Source: Pelotomaculum sp. UBA4789 (GTDB lineage Bacteria > Bacillota > Desulfotomaculia > Desulfotomaculales > Pelotomaculaceae). Taken from it: DNA of 10,432 bases. The notes beneath the pieces were generated by a model, which was not told the origin of the DNA, did not search any database, and worked only from the letters and a program-made list of their open reading frames with translations. The stretch covers positions 9,875 through 20,306 of the forward strand of contig DHGV01000039.1 in the NCBI GenBank assembly GCA_002402945.1, written 5' to 3'. Positions 5,335 to 10,432 of the stretch are shown piece after piece. Every line of letters begins with the position of its first letter. The first letter of the stretch is position 1. The position numbers were made by a program, and so were the translations under genes.

Positions 5335-6441
5335 TTATTTATCACCGAAGCTTATGCCAATCTGTCTGGCTGTACGGACCATATCACCATTAACTGGTAC
5401 GTGGCGTATTTCTCCTACTGCCTCAGCAAGTTGTACTGATTTAATATTCGGCGTGCGCAGGCATACCATTTCACCAAACTTACCTGCCATAACAAGGTTA
5501 ACAGCTCCGGCGCCATAGCGTGTTGCCAGGATCCGGTCAAAAGCAGTTGGTGATCCGCCTCTTTGCAGGTGTCCCAGTACCGTAACCCGCGACTCCATAC
5601 CAGTTTCATCCTCAATCTGTTTGGCGACTACATTGCCTATACCGCCCAAACGGATCGGGTCGAAGCTTTCCTCCACCATTCTCTTGACTACCATATCTCC
5701 GCCGAGTGGTTTGGCTCCCTCTGCCACGACGACAATACTGAATAATTTTCCATGTTCCTGCCTCTGGTATATTTTCTCATAAACATTTTTAATCGAATAA
5801 GGGATTTCAGGGATGAGAATAACATCAGCACCTCCTGCAATACCGGCTTCAAGAGCTATCCACCCCGCATAGCGACCCATAACCTCAAGCACCATCACCC
5901 TGTGATGAGATTCTGCAGTTGTGTGCAGTTTGTCTAATGCTTCTGTTGCAGTAGTTAAGGCAGTGTCAAAACCAAAAGTTTGATCTGTGGCTGACAGGTC
6001 GTTATCTATGGTCTTAGGCACACCAACAACCGGTAATCCCTTTTTTTCATATAGGTCTTTACCTATACTGAGGCTTCCGTCCCCTCCTATTATGATCAGT
6101 GCGTCTATTTCTTGTATATTAATATTTTCAATGACACGGTCTGATACGTCCCTGAATGTTTTTTCGCCATTAACAACCATCTGGTATTTAAAGGGATTAT
6201 CCCGGTTTGTGGTGCCCAGGATGGTGCCGCCGCGGGGCAAAATGCCCACTACATCCCTTACAGTTAAGTCACAAGCTCTGTTTTGAATCAAACCTCCAAA
6301 ACCGTTTTCAAAACCAACAACTGACAGCTTGTAGGTCCCTATAGCTGTTTTAACTACAGCTCGTATAACGGCGTTTAAGCCCGGGCAGTCACCGCCGCCT
6401 GTGAGCACGCCTATACGTCTTATTTTTTTATTCAAAGCCAT
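5335..6441 (-). CDS. pfkA: 6-phosphofructokinase, mixed-type (group III-like) with Gly/Lys cofactor signature
   Basis: This cytoplasmic glycolytic enzyme phosphorylates fructose 6-phosphate to fructose 1,6-bisphosphate. PfkA-family motifs are all present: GVLTGGGDCPGLNAVIR at 11-27, PRGGTILGTTNRDNPF, GGDGS at 119-123, PKTIDND at 142-148 with catalytic Asp146, EVMGRYAGW, IPEIPY, and GHLQRGGSPTAFDR. Two positions distinguish ATP from pyrophosphate use in this family (104 and 124 of the E. coli enzyme). Here they are Gly122, the ATP-type residue, and Lys143, typical of pyrophosphate-type enzymes. This combination marks the mixed-substrate group, whose biochemically studied members, for example in Streptomyces, can be ATP-dependent. 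Length (368) exceeds the 320 of E. coli PfkA but suits that group. The ATG at 6441 is preceded by AAAGGCAGG. It follows a terminator and may begin a unit with the FmdE-family, HAD and glycosyltransferase genes. The phosphoryl donor is uncertain. Confidence 0.93.
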   Translation of the reverse strand: MALNKKIRRIGVLTGGGDCPGLNAVIRAVVKTAIGTYKLSVVGFENGFGGLIQNRACDLTVRDVVGILPRGGTILGTTNRDNPFKYQMVVNGEKTFRDVSDRVIENINIQEIDALIIIGGDGSLSIGKDLYEKKGLPVVGVPKTIDNDLSATDQTFGFDTALTTATEALDKLHTTAESHHRVMVLEVMGRYAGWIALEAGIAGGADVILIPEIPYSIKNVYEKIYQRQEHGKLFSIVVVAEGAKPLGGDMVVKRMVEESFDPIRLGGIGNVVAKQIEDETGMESRVTVLGHLQRGGSPTAFDRILATRYGAGAVNLVMAGKFGEMVCLRTPNIKSVQLAEAVGEIRHVPVNGDMVRTARQIGISFGDK

Positions 6442-6500
6442 AAAAATAACCTGCCTTTCAGTTTAATAATGCTCATGTGTTTATCAATGGCCTTAATAAA

Positions 6501-6527
6501 TAAAAGATGCCGGCGCCAGGGCCGACA
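6501..6527 (-). terminator. Intrinsic terminator after the UPF0182 gene
   Basis: On the minus strand TGTCGGC (6521-6527) pairs with GCCGGCA (6508-6514) around a six-base loop, a seven-pair stem with one G-U pair. It is followed by TCTTTTATTTATT, a broken T-run. It lies about 75 bases after the UPF0182 stop and 60 bases before phosphofructokinase, so it probably separates the two units. The imperfect T-run makes read-through plausible. Confidence 0.6.
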
Positions 6528-6550
6528 GCTTTTATTACGGCTTTTCAGTG

Positions 6551-6569
6551 ATGCCAGTTTTGCTGGTAT
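6551..6569. repeat. Small inverted repeat in the UPF0182 3' untranslated region
   Basis: ATGCCAG and CTGGTAT flank a five-base TTTTG spacer. As RNA from the minus strand the stem would carry one A-C mismatch, leaving a four-pair core, and no T-run follows. It may be a weak RNA-stabilising hairpin ahead of the main terminator, or chance. Confidence 0.3.
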
Positions 6570-6600
6570 GCCGGCGTCATATGCTCATTTTTATTTTCAG

Positions 6601-9348
6601 CTATTCCCCTGTTTTTTCTACAAGATCAGAAAGGGTCTGTTTTAATTTATTCAAGGATTCCCCATATCCTGCCCAGTCACCGTTCTTAAGCTTGTTTTGC
6701 GCATCGTCGTATAGCTGGCTGGCGTTTTTAGCCAGATCTGAAATGCTGGCTATTGGAACCTGTGAACCTGGCAAAGGCTGTTGTACTTGTGGCTTCTGAC
6801 CGGCGCCTTCTCCGAATATTTTCTGAAGAGCAATATCTAAAGTCGGTTCCATAACTACCATATCTCCATGTGCCACTATAACCCTGCGCAGCTCAGGCAT
6901 CGTGCTCTGCTCAGCTTTCAGGTAGATAGGAGCGACGTAAATCAGGGCGTCCTTGACCGGTATTACTAACAGGTTGCCCCTGATGACGCTGGACCCGCGC
7001 TGATTCCATAGCGAAAGCTGCTGTGATATGGTGGTGTCCTGGTTAAGGCGCGCTTCAATCTGCATCGGCCCGTATACCAGCTCCTGCTTAGGAAAGTTAT
7101 ATGACAAAAGTTTGCCGTATTCTTCCCCGTCTGAACTGGCAGCCAGCCAGGCGATCATGTTCTTTTTATTCTGAGGAGTGAAAGGCAGCATTAAAATGAA
7201 CTCGGGCTCATTTGTTCCAGGCAGTTCGATAATATTGTAATACGGTTCAAGGGCTTGCTCTTCCTTGCCGATCAATTGTTCCGTGGCAATGTTCCACTTG
7301 TCTTCCCTGTTATAGAACACCTGCGGGTCTTCCATATGGTACACAGCGTACATCTCTGCCTGTGTTCTAAAAAGGTCTTCGGGATAGCGGACATGTTTTC
7401 TCAAATCTTCAGGCATATCTTCCAGGTTTTTAAACATACCTGGGAATATTTTGCTGTAGGTTTGAATCAGTGGATCGCTTTCATCGCTGATATAGAAATC
7501 TGTCTGGCCGCTATAGGCGTCAACCACTACTTTAACCGAATTTCGAATATAGTTATTCACTTTATCGAATGGTTCTGAATATGGGTATTTATTTGTTAAT
7601 GTGTATGCGTCCCACATCCAGTAAAGCTTACCGTTACTCAACACGATATACGGATCGTTATCAAACTGTAAAAATGGAGCAATTTTCGGCACCCGCTGCT
7701 TGATATTGCGATAATATAAGACCCTGCTGTTGTTGTCAATTTCACTTGATAGAATTAGCTTGTAATCACCCAGGGCCAGCGCAAACAGGGCTCTGTGAAG
7801 AAAGTTATACATCTTAACGCCGCTTTCTCCATCATAAGTGGAGAACACATTTTCATCCCCCTGGGGAAAGTCGAACTCCTGGGATTTTGTATTAACAATT
7901 ACATACTGATCAGTTCTCTCCCCATAATAAATCTCAGGACGATCTACTTTTAAGTTTGTAGAACCTACAGGCGGAATGTCTTTCAGAAAAAATGTGGGCA
8001 TGCCCTCCGTGGTCATCTCATTAACCGGGCTCATAGCGATTCCATAACCGTGAGTAAATGACAACCGCTGGTTAACCCAGGTTTTAGCCTGGGAGGGAAG
8101 GTTCTCCTGGTTTAATTCCCTGGCAGCGAGCATAACCTGGCGGTAACGCCCGTTAATTGTGTAGCGGTCAATATCGATATCAGTAAATTCATAATAAAGC
8201 CTCATTTCCTGGATCTGGCCGTAAGTCTGTTTCAGCGGCTCCCAATCCCAGAGGCGGATGTTTTGGATCGTATCCTGGTTTGCCTGTATATCCCCAGCGG
8301 TTAATATTCTGCCGGCCGGGAAACTCTGTTTTTCGATTTTATTAAGGTTGTATGCCATTCTGGTATATTGAATGTTTTTCTCCAGGTACGGTTTCTCCAT
8401 GACCGCTTCATTTGGCGTTACCACAAATTTTTGGATAAAAGCCGGGTACAGGCTCCCCAGTACTATTGAGGCTACCAGCAAGACACCTATACTGTATACT
8501 ATTAACCTGAATTTACGCAGGTAAAGGTTGATTAAAATAACCAGGGCACATGCCAGGGCGATAATTACCAGGATTTTGTAAGCCAAGAGAGTGGCATGTG
8601 TTGTTGTATAGCCTGGCCCCCACACAGCTCCATGGTGTGCAAAAAGAAGCGCATATTGTTCCAGTTGGTATCCCACTGCTTTAACAATAAAGAAAATTGC
8701 TGCCAGGAAGGAGAGATGGTAGCGTACCGACATGTTTTCCAGGGTTTTGCCGGGCATTCCCTGGGCGAAGTTGACGGCCAGGTACACGATTGCTACCCAG
8801 AACGCAGTGACCACAACAATCATGCTTGCCACTTTGTACAGGAAGATATAAAAAGGGAGCTGGAAAACATAGAATCCGATATCTTTTTGAAAAAGCGGAT
8901 CACTGATTCCAAAAGCCGAGGGGTGCAAAAATTGCTGGAGAATGATCCAGTCTTTAGCTACAGAAAGGTTGAAAAATACAGCCATTATTAAGCTTATGGC
9001 AGCAAATATGATAAGCAATATACGGGGCGTAATAAATTGACTCAAGGGAGAGCTTTGAATTGTAAGCAGATCATCTTCTTTTGATATCGTTGCTTTTTGG
9101 GCAGCCTTGAGCAGCGGGCCCCGGGTAAAGAACAGGTTTGCAAACAAAAATATAAACAAGGCCACGCCGACAGCCAACCGGAGGCCAATTCCAGATAATA
9201 TTATGGTTGTAAATACACTCTGGTAGTTCAGGGATTGGAACCAAAGCCAATCTGTATAAAGCTTGGCTCCTGAAACAGCAAGAACGACTATAATAACAGC
9301 GATTATCAATAAAGTGACATTTATTAGCTTGCGAAGATTAAACTGCAA
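6601..9348 (-). CDS. UPF0182-family large membrane protein
   Basis: A 915-residue integral membrane protein of the UPF0182 family (PF03699), whose function is not established. The first third holds about seven membrane segments, near residues 9-28, 48-73, 108-128, 164-192, 210-228, 255-277 and 281-303. The remainder is a long soluble domain, probably outside the membrane. Family hallmarks are clear: YTDWLWFQSLNYQSVFTT at 31-48, DPLFQKDIGFYVFQLPF at 150-166, YPAFIQKFVVTPNEA starting at 301, the following YLEKNIQYTRMAYNL, and FTHGYGIAMSPVNEM. A Pro/Gln-rich linker leads to a short charged C-terminal helical tail (GDWAGYGESLNKLKQTL). The start is TTG at 9348 with GGGAGG (9357-9362) eight bases upstream. 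It follows a small zinc-ribbon gene by 30 bases (start 9348, previous stop 9379), probably on one transcript. Nothing nearby indicates its role. Confidence 0.93.
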   Translation of the reverse strand: MQFNLRKLINVTLLIIAVIIVVLAVSGAKLYTDWLWFQSLNYQSVFTTIILSGIGLRLAVGVALFIFLFANLFFTRGPLLKAAQKATISKEDDLLTIQSSPLSQFITPRILLIIFAAISLIMAVFFNLSVAKDWIILQQFLHPSAFGISDPLFQKDIGFYVFQLPFYIFLYKVASMIVVVTAFWVAIVYLAVNFAQGMPGKTLENMSVRYHLSFLAAIFFIVKAVGYQLEQYALLFAHHGAVWGPGYTTTHATLLAYKILVIIALACALVILINLYLRKFRLIVYSIGVLLVASIVLGSLYPAFIQKFVVTPNEAVMEKPYLEKNIQYTRMAYNLNKIEKQSFPAGRILTAGDIQANQDTIQNIRLWDWEPLKQTYGQIQEMRLYYEFTDIDIDRYTINGRYRQVMLAARELNQENLPSQAKTWVNQRLSFTHGYGIAMSPVNEMTTEGMPTFFLKDIPPVGSTNLKVDRPEIYYGERTDQYVIVNTKSQEFDFPQGDENVFSTYDGESGVKMYNFLHRALFALALGDYKLILSSEIDNNSRVLYYRNIKQRVPKIAPFLQFDNDPYIVLSNGKLYWMWDAYTLTNKYPYSEPFDKVNNYIRNSVKVVVDAYSGQTDFYISDESDPLIQTYSKIFPGMFKNLEDMPEDLRKHVRYPEDLFRTQAEMYAVYHMEDPQVFYNREDKWNIATEQLIGKEEQALEPYYNIIELPGTNEPEFILMLPFTPQNKKNMIAWLAASSDGEEYGKLLSYNFPKQELVYGPMQIEARLNQDTTISQQLSLWNQRGSSVIRGNLLVIPVKDALIYVAPIYLKAEQSTMPELRRVIVAHGDMVVMEPTLDIALQKIFGEGAGQKPQVQQPLPGSQVPIASISDLAKNASQLYDDAQNKLKNGDWAGYGESLNKLKQTLSDLVEKTGE

Positions 9349-9356
9349 ATATTCTA

Positions 9357-9362
9357 CCTCCC
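9357..9362 (-). promoter_or_regulatory. Ribosome binding site supporting the TTG start of the UPF0182 gene
   Basis: GGGAGG on the minus strand lies eight bases before TTG at 9348. It sits in the 30-base gap after the small zinc-ribbon gene and places the start just before a hydrophobic segment, as is usual for this family. Confidence 0.7.
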
Positions 9363-9378
9363 GAATATAATAGTCTTG

Positions 9379-9570
9379 CTACATAGGTTTGGGTACTTTT
9401 TGGGAGCCATCTGCCTCATGCTTAAGTTTTGCCTGGCACCTTAGACATACTGTCAAAGGTTTCTTTACCGGCAGATCATCTTCATCTTCATAATCATTGT
9501 CTCTGGGATCTGCACTCGCAACAAAATCATCCTCAATAGGTTTTCCGCAGAGCATACAACGTATTTTCAC
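9379..9570 (-). CDS. Small acidic zinc-ribbon protein (DUF2197/YlaI-like)
   Basis: A 63-residue protein with two CxxC pairs, CMLC near the N-terminus and CLRC near residue 42-45, likely binding one zinc ion in a rubredoxin-like knuckle fold. Between the pairs lies a strongly acidic loop (DPRDNDYEDEDD), and the tail ends KVPKPM. It resembles the small DUF2197/YlaI proteins of Firmicutes, of unknown function; the assignment is by pattern only. Two GTG starts are available, at 9579 and 9570. The second is preferred because AAGGGGTGA, close to the consensus AAGGAGGTGA, lies at suitable spacing before it, whereas the first lies inside that ribosome site. The longer version would add MKI before residue 1. 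It is 30 bases upstream of the UPF0182 gene and about 100 bases after deoC; the intervening region shows no convincing promoter or terminator. Confidence 0.72.
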   Translation of the reverse strand: MKIRCMLCGKPIEDDFVASADPRDNDYEDEDDLPVKKPLTVCLRCQAKLKHEADGSQKVPKPM

Positions 9571-9678
9571 GATCTTCACCCCTTGTTGTTCTTAAAATAC
9601 TATGTCAGATTATTTCGCTGTTCTTTAACTTAATTCCTGCTCAGCTGCAAAATAAGAGACTATGCAATTGATCTCTGA

Positions 9679-10356
9679 TCATTCTTTTAATTCTTCTATT
9701 ATGGCGAGTCCGGAACTGGTTCCGATCCGTGATGCTCCGGCTTTAATCATAGACAATACAGCTGAAAGATCTCTGATGCCGCCTGATGCCTTCACGCCGG
9801 CGTTGTTTCCAACGATTTGTTTCAATAGAGCCACATCATAAACAGTGGCTCCACTTTTATTGAACCCGGTTGAGGTTTTGACAAAATCCGCGCCTAAGTC
9901 TATGGCCAGAGTACTGGCTTTTATTTTCTCTCCATGTGTTAATAAGCAGGTTTCAATAATTATTTTTATTACTGTTGCCGGATTTACGTTCCTGGCACAT
10001 AGAATCGCTTGTTCCAGATCAGATTTCACCAGTTTTATTAAACCACCCTTGAGAAAACCGATGTTGATTACGATATCCAGCTCGGCAGCGCCGCACCGGA
10101 CAGCCTCTGCCGCCTCAAAGGCTTTTGCAGCCGGAGCACAGGCGCCCAGGGGAAAGCCCACAACTGAGCAGACGCTCACAGTTGATCCCGAAAGTTCTCT
10201 GCTAGCGGCAGTGACATTACACGGATTCACACATACCGAGATAAAGCCGTATTTTCTTGCCTCACCGCATAGCTTGATAATATCATCAGGTGTGGCATCC
10301 GGCTTTAGAAGTGTATGATCTATAAAGCGCGCTAATTCCGATCTGTTCATAGTCAT
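9679..10356 (-). CDS. deoC: Deoxyribose-phosphate aldolase
   Basis: This class I aldolase splits 2-deoxy-D-ribose 5-phosphate to glyceraldehyde 3-phosphate and acetaldehyde, salvaging the sugar of deoxynucleosides. Family motifs are intact: IDHTLLKPDAT near the N-terminus, ELDIVINIG with Asp94, DFVKTSTGF with the Schiff-base Lys160, and VKASGGIRD with the proton-relay Lys189 (numbered from ATG at 10356). About 225 residues is normal for the family. The frame also offers TTG at 10368 and ATG at 10350. ATG 10356 is chosen because GGGTG, complementary to the end of 16S rRNA, lies five bases upstream; 10350 is nearly as plausible. The gene begins 13 bases after the stop of the partial gene at the right edge, which suggests cotranscription. 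No other nucleoside-salvage gene is visible in the window. Confidence 0.92.
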   Translation of the reverse strand: MTMNRSELARFIDHTLLKPDATPDDIIKLCGEARKYGFISVCVNPCNVTAASRELSGSTVSVCSVVGFPLGACAPAAKAFEAAEAVRCGAAELDIVINIGFLKGGLIKLVKSDLEQAILCARNVNPATVIKIIIETCLLTHGEKIKASTLAIDLGADFVKTSTGFNKSGATVYDVALLKQIVGNNAGVKASGGIRDLSAVLSMIKAGASRIGTSSGLAIIEELKE

Positions 10357-10369
10357 ATTTACACCCAAA

Positions 10370-10432
10370 TTAAAACTGCCTGGCTTCTATGGCGAGCCTG
10401 ACGATCCGATCTGTAAGATCCTGAAATTCGAT
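10370..10432 (-). CDS. C-terminus of an unidentified protein, 5' part beyond the window
   Basis: The last 20 codons of a minus-strand frame are open from the right edge to TAA at 10370-10372. The peptide begins IEFQDLTDRIVR and ends EARQF, alternating charged and hydrophobic residues as in a terminal amphipathic helix. One of the other two minus frames closes within this stretch and the other runs past the deoC start. The gap to deoC is 13 bases, suiting an operon. It is too short to identify the family. Confidence 0.45.
   Translation of the reverse strand: MEFQDLTDRIVRLAIEARQF

Noticed and set aside
6442..6500. Promoter for phosphofructokinase (TTGATA with TATTAA)
   Set aside because: The spacing between the two hexamers is only about 13 bases, too short for a sigma-A promoter, so the real start site is unresolved.
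9580..9678. Regulatory RNA or promoter in the gap after deoC
   Set aside because: No stable hairpin with a T-run and no convincing -35/-10 pair were found; only scattered AT-rich sequence before the ribosome site of the small gene.
9845..10318. Plus-strand open frame of 157 codons across deoC
   Set aside because: It is the complement of a well-conserved deoC, with catalytic residues on the minus strand; its translation shows no family features.

Overview
The window looks like a chromosomal segment of a low-to-mid GC, probably anaerobic Firmicute. The Peptococcaceae / Desulfotomaculum-Pelotomaculum group is my best guess from family resemblance; no rRNA or tRNA is present to confirm it. The clues are strong GGAGG-type ribosome binding sites, frequent TTG starts (fur-like gene, glycosyltransferase, UPF0182 gene), an FmdE-family protein, a mixed-type phosphofructokinase and a UPF0182 membrane protein. 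Every recognisable gene lies on the minus strand and gaps are short, so reading runs from right to left. No mobile element, CRISPR array, RNA gene or phage gene was seen.

From right to left: the C-terminus of an unidentified gene (cut by the right edge); deoC (deoxyribose-phosphate aldolase); a small acidic zinc-ribbon protein; a 915-residue UPF0182 membrane protein ending at an intrinsic terminator (about 6501-6527). Then comes a possible unit of 6-phosphofructokinase, an FmdE-family protein with a C-terminal zinc finger, a small HAD phosphatase-like protein translationally coupled to it (ATGA overlap), and a GT4 glycosyltransferase. This unit ends at a clear intrinsic terminator (2897-2921).

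Only five bases beyond the terminator stem's T-run lies a consensus-like promoter (TTGACA, 17-base spacer, TAATAT). It drives a Fur/Zur-family regulator, a solute-binding lipoprotein, an ABC ATPase and a membrane permease (cut by the left edge). The promoter carries two perfect AT-rich palindromes 19 bp apart centre to centre; one contains the -10 box and the other lies in the short leader. This suggests an autoregulated metal-uptake operon. The regulator would sense the metal, the lipoprotein would capture it outside the membrane, and the permease and ATPase would import it. The three-His ligand set of the binding protein favours zinc over manganese.

The most interesting points are the regulator's tandem operator, the hybrid cofactor signature of the phosphofructokinase (Gly122/Lys143), the FmdE/HAD coupled pair of unknown function with altered HAD catalytic motifs, and a Cys cluster at the N-terminus of the transporter ATPase. 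I do not see a clearly undescribed multi-gene system; most of the window is ordinary chromosome.
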